This document shows positions 8,810 to 15,487 of a stretch of DNA of 18,051 nt, piece after piece. The position numbers were made by a program, and so were the translations under genes. The stretch's first letter is position 1; each line of letters begins with the position of its first letter. Below the pieces are notes generated by a model, which made no database searches, had not been told where the DNA came from, and saw only the letters and a list, made by a program, of their open reading frames with translations. The stretch is taken from contig JAQBTI010000014.1 of NCBI GenBank assembly GCA_027624995.1, positions 1-18,051 of the forward strand, read 5' to 3'. Source of the stretch: Chloroflexota bacterium. Its GTDB lineage: Bacteria; Chloroflexota; Dehalococcoidia; Lucifugimonadales; CATQGZ01.

Positions 8810-9547
8810 TCATGAGGGCCTGTGTCTGGTGGGCACGCCCAGACGAGTGAAGGTTTCCTCGAAGACCACGACGGTGTCCTCGATCATTGCGGCCAGAGCC
8901 TGCTTGCCCTTCTCCGCCGACGCGAGGCCGGAACGGCCCCAGACCCCGTCCGGGCAAAAGTCCCTCATGGGCCTGTAATCGAACTCTGCAGGTCCAAGGT
9001 TTGGCACGCGGTCGATACGCTGCGGACCGACCTGCTCGGGTGCGAGATGCAACATAAGGGAGGTCTCGAGCTCCCCGGCATGCTGTTCGTCTGCCAGGTC
9101 GGCCTTGAATATCGTGGAGAGTCGCTTGGCCGCCACAAACGACGGATGGAGCTGTACGACCTTTCCCATATCTTGAGTCAGATTAATATCTCGCGTTGTG
9201 GGCTTGACTATCAGGTTGCCGCCGTGAAAGTTGAGGACGGCGATGCGCCTGAAGCCCTGCCGCAAAAGAGTGAGCGAGATGTCACGGACGATTCCATCCA
9301 GCGTCTCCGGAGAAACTGAGACGGACCCTCGAAATCCGTGGTGGGCATGCGAGTTGCCGACGGGGATGCCCGGCAACTCGCATGCGTTCAGGCCCTCGGC
9401 CACGCCTTTCGCTAACGCCTCGCCTACGAACCTGTCCACCGAGATAGGCAGATGACGCCCGTGCTGCTCGAGGGCTCCAATCAGAAGGACGGCCGTGTCG
9501 ACATCGCTGCTCTCGAGTTCCAGGTAGGTGTTGGTCCAGTCGAACAT
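8810..9547 (-). CDS. Creatininase family amidohydrolase
   Basis: A 245-residue protein of the creatininase fold, which uses two metal ions to hydrolyse cyclic or linear amides (creatinine, formamides, mycofactocin-type peptides). Metal-ligand candidates are Glu27, His29 and Asp38 in ALEQHGRHLPISVD, His108 in NFHGGN and Glu159 in HAGELETS; all family signatures are present. Length is normal and the frame is unbroken. Start ATG 9545-9547 has GGAGGAG on the minus strand about 7 bases upstream, a strong ribosome site. It is the first gene of the minus-strand pair with the DapA-like lyase and divergent from the aroK-aroB relic. The substrate cannot be told from sequence; the setting next to a lyase, a ThDP enzyme and a 2-hydroxyacid dehydrogenase suggests catabolism of a small N-containing compound. 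Confidence 0.9.
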   Translation of the reverse strand: MFDWTNTYLELESSDVDTAVLLIGALEQHGRHLPISVDRFVGEALAKGVAEGLNACELPGIPVGNSHAHHGFRGSVSVSPETLDGIVRDISLTLLRQGFRRIAVLNFHGGNLIVKPTTRDINLTQDMGKVVQLHPSFVAAKRLSTIFKADLADEQHAGELETSLMLHLAPEQVGPQRIDRVPNLGPAEFDYRPMRDFCPDGVWGRSGLASAEKGKQALAAMIEDTVVVFEETFTRLGVPTRHRPS

Positions 9548-9709
9548 GGTCTACTCCTCCGTGAGACGCGTTCTCCGACAGTTTGCTGACGGGTCGTCGT
9601 CGCCGATAATACAGTCAGACCGGCGGCTGGCAGAATGTGCGAGACATCGCTTGATGGTGCTAGCGAGTGATACTACGATTGCGTCCTCTGCGACGCCTCA
9701 AGTTCAGGC

Positions 9710-9892
9710 TTGGACGCCTACAAGGAGAATCCCATCAAACGCAACGTCTTCATCGCCGGTTTCTCGGGCAGCGGCAAGACCGCCGTTGGCAAGGAAGCCG
9801 CCAAGCGGCTGGGCTGGCGCTTTGTAGATCTTGACGACCCGGCAGGGGAGAGCGAGGGCGAGAACCTAGTGGGTGCTGCCAAGGGTGGCTAA
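9710..9892 (+). pseudogene. aroK: Shikimate kinase domain remnant of an aroK-aroB fusion
   Basis: Front end of a fused shikimate kinase/3-dehydroquinate synthase gene. RNVFIAGFSGSGKTAVGKEAAKRL carries the P-loop GFSGSGKT, and FVDLDD carries the shikimate-binding Asp strand. From there to the next conserved segment (QVIATGG, after the stop) are only about 19 codons, some 25 fewer than in normal shikimate kinases, so the Arg-containing substrate segment is deleted. TAA at 9890-9892 interrupts the same reading frame. No normal start codon sits where expected: AAGGAG at 9722-9727 is followed after 6 bases by ATC (9734-9736) and then KRNVF, as if the original ATG had become ATC. The TTG at 9710 is the nearest in-frame alternative. 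Four independent-looking defects make this a pseudogene. Confidence 0.75.
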
Positions 9893-9922
9893 CAGGTAAT
9901 CGCGACCGGAGGGTTCGGGCCG

Positions 9923-10711
9923 GTGGACGCCAGCAATCGCGAACTGATGGAGCAGTCCGGCATCGTGGTGCGTCTGGAGGCCCGTCCGGAGACTCTCTTC
10001 GACAGACTCCGGCGGCAGAAGAAGGATGAACGCGGCTCTTCGACCAGTCGGCTATTGGAGGCGGACGACCCTGTTGAAGAGATTCGCGTACTAAAGGCCG
10101 AGCGACAGCCAGCCTACGCCCTGGTGGACTGGACGGTCCACACCGACCGGATGAGCCCTGAGGTGGCGGCCGCGGACGTCGTCCATGCGTGGGAATCGTT
10201 GTCGGGAGGAGACTCCACTCCTTTCGAGGAAGACCTCGCCGCGATCATTCGTACGCCGGCGGGAGGCTGCCCCGTCTGGGTCGGTTGGGACATCCTGGAT
10301 AGCCTCGGCGAGCGTGCCCGAGAGTTCGTACGGCCGTCCGCGGCTTATGTAGTCGGCGACTCGGGCGCTGCAGACCACCCCCACCGGGCGTTGGAGTCCC
10401 TGCGAAACGCCGGCATCGACGCCGAGATGTTGCTGATGGAAGGCGGAGAGCTGAACAAGTCCGTGGATGGCGCACGGAAAGAGTACCACCGGTTGGCCGA
10501 GCAAAAGGCCGAGCGAGGACATCTGGTTGTTGGAGTGGGCGGAGGGGTGGTGGGAGACATCGCCGGGTTCGCCGCCGCGACCTACGTCCGCGGAATGGAC
10601 TGCGTCCTGGTCCCCACCACACTGCTCTCGCAACTTGACGCTTCCATGGGCGGCAAGACGGCCATTGATCTGCCCCACGGCAAGAATCTGGTGGGTGCTT
10701 TCCACCTATAG
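9923..10711 (+). pseudogene. aroB: Shikimate kinase C-terminus plus truncated 3-dehydroquinate synthase (aroK-aroB fusion remnant)
   Basis: Same reading frame as the shikimate kinase start, resumed after the TAA. VIATGG (third Gly of the usual GGG replaced by Phe), NRELMEQSGIVVRLEARPE and the LID-like DRLRRQKKDER end the kinase domain. 3-dehydroquinate synthase then begins near residue 85 and shows GGELNKSVDGARKEYHRL, the NAD-site VVGVGGGVVGDIAGFAAATY, VPTTLLSQLDASMGGKTAID and GKNLVGAFH. The homology ends abruptly there, one codon before the stop at 10709-10711. The whole C-terminal domain, which carries the zinc ligands, is gone, so this cannot be an active dehydroquinate synthase. Only 6 bases separate the stop from the 3' end of the tRNA-Gly gene. 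It would normally serve aromatic amino-acid synthesis; a functional copy must lie elsewhere, if present. Confidence 0.8.
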
Positions 10712-10717
10712 ACGGCC

Positions 10718-10792
10718 TGGAGCGGGAGACCGGATTCGAACCGGCGACAGCCTGCTTGGAAGGCAGGAACTCTACCGCTGAGTTACTCCCGC
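10718..10792 (-). tRNA. tRNA-Gly (anticodon TCC)
   Basis: The minus strand folds as a complete cloverleaf. The acceptor stem is GCGGGAG/CTCCCGC with discriminator T and an encoded CCA. The D stem is ACTC/GAGT, the anticodon stem CCTGC/GCAGG with loop CTTCCAA (anticodon TCC at 10758-10760), a 5-base variable loop, and the T arm has the loop TTCGAAT. Length is 75 bases including CCA. A promoter of near-consensus form lies directly upstream at 10803-10831. The 3' end abuts the truncated aroB relic, and such tRNA 3' ends are common integration sites. Confidence 0.96.
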
Positions 10793-10802
10793 GCCGCTTT
10801 AA

Positions 10803-10831
10803 AGCATACGGTCGGCCCATCGGCCAGTCAA
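10803..10831 (-). promoter_or_regulatory. Promoter of tRNA-Gly
   Basis: Minus-strand TTGACT (complement of 10826-10831), 17-base spacer, TATGCT (complement of 10803-10808), then 10 bases to the tRNA 5' end at 10792. Both spacing and position relative to the mature tRNA fit a housekeeping sigma-factor promoter. The -35 hexamer is identical to that proposed for the DapA-like lyase gene. Confidence 0.55.
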
Positions 10832-10905
10832 CCTGTGCGCTCCAAAGTTGGTCCGTTGTACCGTCACTATTTAGTTGCCTTGGACCCCTGCGGCAGCCGC
10901 GGTCG

Positions 10906-11646
10906 ATGATATATTGCTGCCAATGGGATACGAATGGCAGCCGGAAGTCGGGACCGTTCGCGCCGATTGATATAGTCCCCGGTGTGTATCAGCTTCGGGT
11001 GGTCGGCTCGAGAGTCACTGCGATGCTTGACGATCGAGGGGTCGTGCTGGTCGCTGCGGGAGGCGCGGGACGCGGTCTGTTTGTAGCAGCCGGACTTCAT
11101 TCCCTGGGATGTTCTACCACCGATATTCGTCTGGCTGTGCTCACCCACTATCATCCCGATCACTCAGGCGGGCTCCGGTCATTGCTGCAGAGGTCCCAAG
11201 CCTCGATCGCCGCCCATGCCGAGGATGCCCCAGTGATCGGCGGAGATGTGAGCTATCCTAGCCCGTTCAAGAGTCCACTCCTCGGAGTGCTGGCACGACC
11301 GGTGGTCTGGATCCTTGCGGGTGGCCCTGTGAAGGTTGATCACATCTTGCGGGATGGAGAGCTACTTCCGACCGCCGAGCAGGTCCAAGTCATCCACACG
11401 CCCGGGCATACCCCAGGCAGTATCTGTTTGTACCTGAAGTCCAAGAAGCTCCTGATCGTTGGAGACGCCCTCCAGCACTCTCGCGGAGTACTCAGCCCGC
11501 CGGCGGCCAACGTCACTCGGGACGCCGGGCTCGCCATGCAGTCTCTAAGAAAGCTGGCCCAGCTGGACTTCGAGACGATCTGCTTCAGCCACTACCCTCC
11601 GTTAAAGATCAGGGCGCGGGAAACGCTGCAACGGCTGATCGATTGA
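10906..11646 (+). CDS. Metallo-beta-lactamase-fold hydrolase
   Basis: MBL-fold metal hydrolase of the glyoxalase II-like type, about 247 residues from the ATG at 10906. Metal ligands are complete: HYHPDH (H81, H83, D85, H86), His168 in TPGHTPGS, Asp187 in VGDALQ and His229 in FSHYPP. The opening strand PGVYQLRVVGSRVTAML is typical. The next strand reads VLVAAGG where LIDAG/VDAG is usual, so the conserved Asp is Ala here. The frame is open further upstream to 10756 but that part overlaps the tRNA gene and is not coding. No clear ribosome site marks 10906, and a start a little downstream is possible. The synthetase fusion follows 46 bases after the stop, so co-transcription is likely. Substrate unknown; a thioesterase or lactonase role beside an acyl-CoA synthetase would be reasonable but is inference. 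Confidence 0.85.
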   Translation: MIYCCQWDTNGSRKSGPFAPIDIVPGVYQLRVVGSRVTAMLDDRGVVLVAAGGAGRGLFVAAGLHSLGCSTTDIRLAVLTHYHPDHSGGLRSLLQRSQASIAAHAEDAPVIGGDVSYPSPFKSPLLGVLARPVVWILAGGPVKVDHILRDGELLPTAEQVQVIHTPGHTPGSICLYLKSKKLLIVGDALQHSRGVLSPPAANVTRDAGLAMQSLRKLAQLDFETICFSHYPPLKIRARETLQRLID

Positions 11647-11692
11647 CGCGAGCGCCGGTCGAGTATCGACACTCAGTGAAAGTGAGGCAACT

Positions 11693-12622
11693 ATGGTAAC
11701 GACGAACAGCGAATGGAAGACAGAGGGTGAGACCCTGGTCGAGTTTCTCGAGACCAAGGCTAAGACATTCGGACCGCGGCCGGCGCTGTTTTTCAAGCCT
11801 GGCTTTCGGTACCAGACCTGGTCTTACCAGGACCTCTGGGAAGGGGCCGGACGGGTAGCGACCCTTCTTCAACGTAAAGGTGTTGATAAGGGCGACCGCG
11901 TCCTGCTGTGGGCTCCTAACTATCCCCAGTGGGTGCTGGCTTTCTTTGGCTGTCTTCGCTCCGGGGCGGCCGTCGTACCGCCGGACCTTCGGAGCAACGT
12001 GGATTTTGTAGAGCGAGTAGCATTGAGGACGCGCCCCAAGCTGGCGTTCGTCTCCAAGGTGACGCCCGAGCGGCCTGACGGATTCGATGTCCTAGAGGTG
12101 CAGCTCGACCAGATCGAAGCGGAGTGTCGGGACATGCCTCCGCCTGAAGGCGTAGACATCGGGTGGGACGATCTGGCCGAGGTAATGTTTACGTCTGGGA
12201 CCACCGGCGATCCTAAAGGCGTCATGCTTACTCACGGTAACATTCTGGCGAATCTGGTCGGCACTACCCGGCAGGTTCCTGGAGACCCGTCAGACCGTCT
12301 GCTGTCGATACTTCCCTTGAGTCACATGTTCGAACAGACGGGCGGATTGCTTTATCCCTCTCCGCTGCGGAGCGAACGTAACCTACCTGACGAGCATGCA
12401 GCCGTCCGTCCTGGTGCGAACCGCGAGCGAGCGCCGTGTGACACTCATGTTGCTTGTCCCTCAGGTGCTCGACATGCTGATGAAAGGTATCGAGCGAGAG
12501 GTCGCGAGACAGGGGAAGGAGAGGTTGTGGAGATGGTCGATGGCTATCGCGACATACGCTCCGATTTCGATCCGCAGGCTTATCTTCAGGCGGGTTCGCA
12601 AACGACTGGGCGGCGCTCTTGA
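11693..12622 (+). CDS. Acyl-CoA synthetase/ACP/acyltransferase fusion, N-terminal part before a frameshift
   Basis: Front of a large fusion whose first module is an adenylate-forming (AMP-binding) acyl-CoA or acyl-ACP synthetase. Start ATG 11693 has GAGG 6 bases upstream. Visible motifs are GDRVLLWAPNYPQWVLAFFG (A2 region) and the nucleotide loop TSGTTGDPKGV at residues 167-177, then LPLSHMFEQTGGLLYP. After residue 222 the frame becomes nonsense. Removing one C from the CCC at 12356-12358 gives LRCGANVTYLTSMQPSVLV and joins the next frame, so a single-base insertion splits the gene. The unshifted frame continues without meaning to 12622. If restored, the full protein would be about 833 residues, running to 14195. 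Confidence 0.83.
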   Translation: MVTTNSEWKTEGETLVEFLETKAKTFGPRPALFFKPGFRYQTWSYQDLWEGAGRVATLLQRKGVDKGDRVLLWAPNYPQWVLAFFGCLRSGAAVVPPDLRSNVDFVERVALRTRPKLAFVSKVTPERPDGFDVLEVQLDQIEAECRDMPPPEGVDIGWDDLAEVMFTSGTTGDPKGVMLTHGNILANLVGTTRQVPGDPSDRLLSILPLSHMFEQTGGLLYPSPLRSERNLPDEHAAVRPGANRERAPCDTHVACPSGARHADERYRARGRETGEGEVVEMVDGYRDIRSDFDPQAYLQAGSQTTGRRS

Positions 12623-14195
12623 GCTCATATTTACGGGAGGTGCGGCCCTCGACCTGGAGCTCGGCGCCAAGTGGGAGAAGCTGGGAGTCAGGATCATCCA
12701 GGCCTACGGCGCCACCGAGGCCTCTCCTGGAATCAGCATCCACCCGATCCACCGGCCAGACTACCGCTCTTCAGGGCCGCCGGTTCCTGGCGTCGAGGTC
12801 AAGGTGGAAGAAGACGGCGAGCTACTGATCCGAGGTCCTAACCTAACCCAGGGGTATTGGGAGGCCTCGGACCGGACGGCGGAGGTGTTCTCCGATGGTT
12901 GGTACAAGACCGGGGACCTCGGCTTCATCGACGAGCACGGGTCGGTCCACGTCAAAGGCCGAAAGAAGGACATGATCGTCCTATCGAGCGGACAGAACGT
13001 CTACCCGGAGGATGTTGAGGCGGCCCTCTCCAAGCACCCCGACGTTACGGACGCCACGGTCGTGGGACTGCCAAGGGAGGACCGGGTAGAGGTCCACGCG
13101 GTCCTCCTGATGGAAAATCCGGACAAGGCCCAAGAGGCCGTCTCGTGGGCGAACGGCCAGCTCGCGGACCATCAGCGTATTCGCGGTCACACTGTCTGGC
13201 CCGAGGACGACCTACCGCGGACGCACACGCTGAAGGTAAAGAAGGCCCTTGTGCTCGAGCGGCTGACCGGTCCCGGTCCGGTCGCGTCCGGCGAGTCACG
13301 GGCGCAAGAAGACTCGCCTGACGACGCCCGTGGCCCCGTGGGAATCCTGGTCGCCGAGGTGGCGGGCCTGCCTGCGGCGGAAGTCCGGGGAGACATGAGG
13401 CTTGGGGAAGACCTGGATCTAGACTCACTGAAACGGGTCGAGCTGCTCACGACAATCGAAGAGAGGTTGGGAGTCTACGTGGACGAGATGCTCGTCAGTC
13501 CCAACACGACCGTCCGGCAGCTGGAGGCCCTTGTTGACGCCGGCTCCCCAGCCCAAACCAAGAAGTTTCCGAGATGGGGAATGGCGCTCTGGTGCACGCT
13601 AGCCAGGGGGCTTCTGCAACGGGGCCTGGTGTTTCCGCTGACGTCTCTCGCCTACAAGATCAAGGTGTCGGGCACCGAGAACCTCGATACTCCGGGACCG
13701 GTGCTGATCGCGGCCAATCATACTCTGCACCTCGACAACGGGATCATTCTGAAATCTCTGCCGTCTCGGCGGCGTCGGAGGCTGGCCATCGCCGCGTCGG
13801 TTCACATGTGGTCGAACCCGATCCGAAGCCTGGCCATCCCGCTCCTGGGCAACGGGTTCCCGTTCTCCAAAGAGGGGAACTTCCGCAAAAGCTTGGAAAA
13901 CGTCGGTCGTATCATCGACGGTGGGTGGTCGGTACTGATCTACCCGGAGGGTGAGCTTACCGTGGCCGGGCCTATGAAGCCGTTCATGGGCGGCACCGGC
14001 CTGGTCTGCGTCGGTGGCCGGGTCCCGGTCGTACCGCTGCGCCTGGTAGTGCTGAAAACGGGCTTCCCATCCTATCTTCCGCTGCTGCGCCGCGACGAGG
14101 TGGAGGTGCGGATCGGAAAGTCGCTCAGCTTCGATTCGGAAGCCACCTATCTGGAGGCCACGGCCGCGATCGAGGCTGCGGTCAGGTCACTCTAG
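12396..14195 (+). CDS. Acyl-CoA synthetase C-terminal part, acyl carrier domain and PlsC-type acyltransferase (fusion)
   Basis: Second part of the fusion, 599 residues from the ATG at 12396. The synthetase continues with AYGATEASP (residues 103-111), YKTGDLGFID (170-179), VKGRKKDMIV and a C-terminal Lys (280) in HTLKVKK. Residues 312-385 are an acyl carrier domain with phosphopantetheine Ser344 in DLDSLKRVEL. Residues 420-599 are a PlsC-like glycerolipid acyltransferase: NHTLHLD gives the HX4D pair (His442, Asp447) and YPEGEL replaces the common FPEGTR block. The protein can thus activate a fatty acid, carry it on an internal ACP and transfer it to a lysolipid. E. coli Aas has the two enzymes in the opposite order and no ACP. 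The real junction with the upstream frame is near 12358. No transmembrane exporter domain is visible. Confidence 0.87.
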   Translation: MQPSVLVRTASERRVTLMLLVPQVLDMLMKGIEREVARQGKERLWRWSMAIATYAPISIRRLIFRRVRKRLGGALELIFTGGAALDLELGAKWEKLGVRIIQAYGATEASPGISIHPIHRPDYRSSGPPVPGVEVKVEEDGELLIRGPNLTQGYWEASDRTAEVFSDGWYKTGDLGFIDEHGSVHVKGRKKDMIVLSSGQNVYPEDVEAALSKHPDVTDATVVGLPREDRVEVHAVLLMENPDKAQEAVSWANGQLADHQRIRGHTVWPEDDLPRTHTLKVKKALVLERLTGPGPVASGESRAQEDSPDDARGPVGILVAEVAGLPAAEVRGDMRLGEDLDLDSLKRVELLTTIEERLGVYVDEMLVSPNTTVRQLEALVDAGSPAQTKKFPRWGMALWCTLARGLLQRGLVFPLTSLAYKIKVSGTENLDTPGPVLIAANHTLHLDNGIILKSLPSRRRRRLAIAASVHMWSNPIRSLAIPLLGNGFPFSKEGNFRKSLENVGRIIDGGWSVLIYPEGELTVAGPMKPFMGGTGLVCVGGRVPVVPLRLVVLKTGFPSYLPLLRRDEVEVRIGKSLSFDSEATYLEATAAIEAAVRSL

Positions 14196-14249
14196 CGTGG
14201 TAGGAAACCCGATCCGCTTGGCGGTGCAAAAATCCCCTCCCCCTCTGGG

Positions 14250-14498
14250 CTATGCATTACCCATAAGTCCGAAGTTATCGTGAGTGGAACAGTGAGGATA
14301 GAGCAGTTTCCAGGTTTCGGCGATATCGCTGAGGCGTCGCAGGCCTCTCCAGATGGTCTTGACGCCCGGCTCACCATCGTGCTTACGGCCCAGGAAACCG
14401 CCCAATTGAGCAATCCAGCGCACAGCCTCCCGCAAGGTGGGCGGTTTGTCTGGCGGCACGGGTGTCTTGTGCACCGTTTCCAGGTACGGATGTGTCGG
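14250..14498 (-). mobile_element. IS4-family (Tn5-like) transposase, C-terminal remnant
   Basis: The minus strand encodes about 83 residues ending at TAG 14250-14252. The core, REAVRWIAQLGGFLGRK followed by HDGEPGVKTIWRGL and RRLSDIAETW, is the highly conserved C-terminal signature of IS4-type DDE transposases, including the YREK-region downstream helices. All the catalytic DDE part is missing. Upstream (higher coordinates) the frame passes into sequence belonging to another gene at about 14500-14515. No terminal inverted repeats or target duplications could be recognised by eye. The fragment is non-functional: a scar of an insertion, with later deletion of most of the element. Confidence 0.8.
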
Positions 14499-14503
14499 GC
14501 CGT

Positions 14504-14743
14504 TCGGAGGCGCGGCCACAGGTAGATGGCGTAGATGGTGCCAGCACTGAGCTGGAGCGCAGCGTAGATGAGCAGCCAGGGCTCGTGTACTAGATTGACC
14601 TCGGGCGCCGAATCCGTGACGACAAGGCCGACAGCCAGGAACCACGTCAGCCAGCGGAAGCTGAAAAGGAAGCCGACCGGGTTAGGGAGGGCCGCCCTGC
14701 CGCACGCGGGGAACAGGTCCTTCAGTCCAGATAGTCCGCTCAT
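14504..14743 (-). pseudogene. Truncated membrane protein, N-terminal fragment
   Basis: About 80 residues from ATG 14741-14743 form the start of a membrane protein. A short soluble lead (MSGLSGLKDLFPACGR) is followed by two hydrophobic stretches, roughly 29-43 (RWLTWFLAVGLVV) and 55-75 (EPWLLIYAALQLSAGTIYAI), ending in YLWPRLR. The reading frame then runs into the transposase remnant and loses sense, though it stays open to 14192. The two-helix pattern with a conserved-looking WPRLR end recalls the membrane part of bacterial sensor kinases, but no signalling domain remains and the family cannot be fixed. Cut by the IS element. No ribosome site is evident. The region 14196-14249, between this scar and the synthetase fusion, holds nothing recognisable. 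Confidence 0.5.
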
Positions 14744-14803
14744 CGGGCCGTGGTCATGTCGCCGTGTCCACCATGTCGACCGCTTTCAGCCACCATGACT
14801 GCT

Positions 14804-15487
14804 CTAGTAGCAGAGGTACTCCGTAACAAGGGACAAGTCGTCAATCCAGTCAGCCACAACGGGGAAAGGGCGGCCGGCGGCGCGCGCGAAAACAATATCT
14901 GCAGGTCGCAACGCGACCGAGATGCTGTATTGCGGTGCGAGACTCCGTGCGGCGCCACTAGTCCCTTGATTCCGATGCGCGAAGAAGTTCCGAAATACAG
15001 GTAGGTCGCTGAATACTCTAGTGTTAATAGAAAAAGCTGCATTCACGTCAGCCATATGCTTTAGACACAAGCGCTGTAGGAGGGTTGTCAGGACGTATGT
15101 ATCGTGCCAGGTAGGCTCGTCCCGACGGTGCCAACTTCCGTCTGATCTTGGTGATGCTTTTGGACGAAAGGTCTGAACGGCCATTCCAACTGCCACATTC
15201 ATGTCGGAGATTGGACTCACTGGGTTCACGTGAATCCCACGCTCAAGCCGTGCGTTCATTGCGCAGGACAGAAAGTACGAGCGTGAGAAACTAGCCCAAC
15301 CATTCGCTGCCTCTATTGCCACAAAGGCGGCAGCTCTTCTTCGCGCAGGATCGGGTTTCGCTACTGCCGCTGCGGTCGCAATGGCTCGAAGGCGTCGGAA
15401 TCGCGCACACGCGCTGAGACGCAGGCGACGCAGTTCGATCGTGGCTCTCAAGTCTTGAGCGGCTCCGTCAGTGCGCGGCACAGCCAC
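14804..15487 (-). CDS. HEPN-like protein with RNxxxH motif, partner of the DUF262 protein
   Basis: A 227-residue protein from a GTG at 15485-15487, or 215 residues from a TTG at 15449-15451 whose last two bases overlap the DUF262 stop codon (TTGA). The TTG start fits translational coupling and removes an unlikely 40-base overlap; a GGAG lies about 13 bases before it. The N-terminal half is Arg/Ala-rich and helical, with WASFSRSYFLSCAMNARLE. The C-terminal half holds VFRNFFAHRNQ (RNFFAH at 166-171 in the longer numbering), which is the RX4-6H motif of HEPN ribonucleases with Asn after Arg, as in active members. I think it belongs near the MAE_28990/MAE_18760-type HEPN group, from memory and not verified. 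Predicted to be an RNase effector or toxin working with the upstream DUF262 protein; target and trigger unknown. Confidence 0.65.
   Translation of the reverse strand: MAVPRTDGAAQDLRATIELRRLRLSACARFRRLRAIATAAAVAKPDPARRRAAAFVAIEAANGWASFSRSYFLSCAMNARLERGIHVNPVSPISDMNVAVGMAVQTFRPKASPRSDGSWHRRDEPTWHDTYVLTTLLQRLCLKHMADVNAAFSINTRVFSDLPVFRNFFAHRNQGTSGAARSLAPQYSISVALRPADIVFARAAGRPFPVVADWIDDLSLVTEYLCY

Noticed and set aside
10245..10820. Minus-strand open frame of 191 codons across the tRNA and aroB relic
   Set aside because: Its start reads through the tRNA-Gly gene, the usual source of spurious frames there, and the rest is antisense to the clear aroB homology.
10756..10905. N-terminal extension of the MBL protein
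   Set aside because: It overlaps the tRNA gene and the tRNA promoter and has no family similarity before about PGVYQLR.
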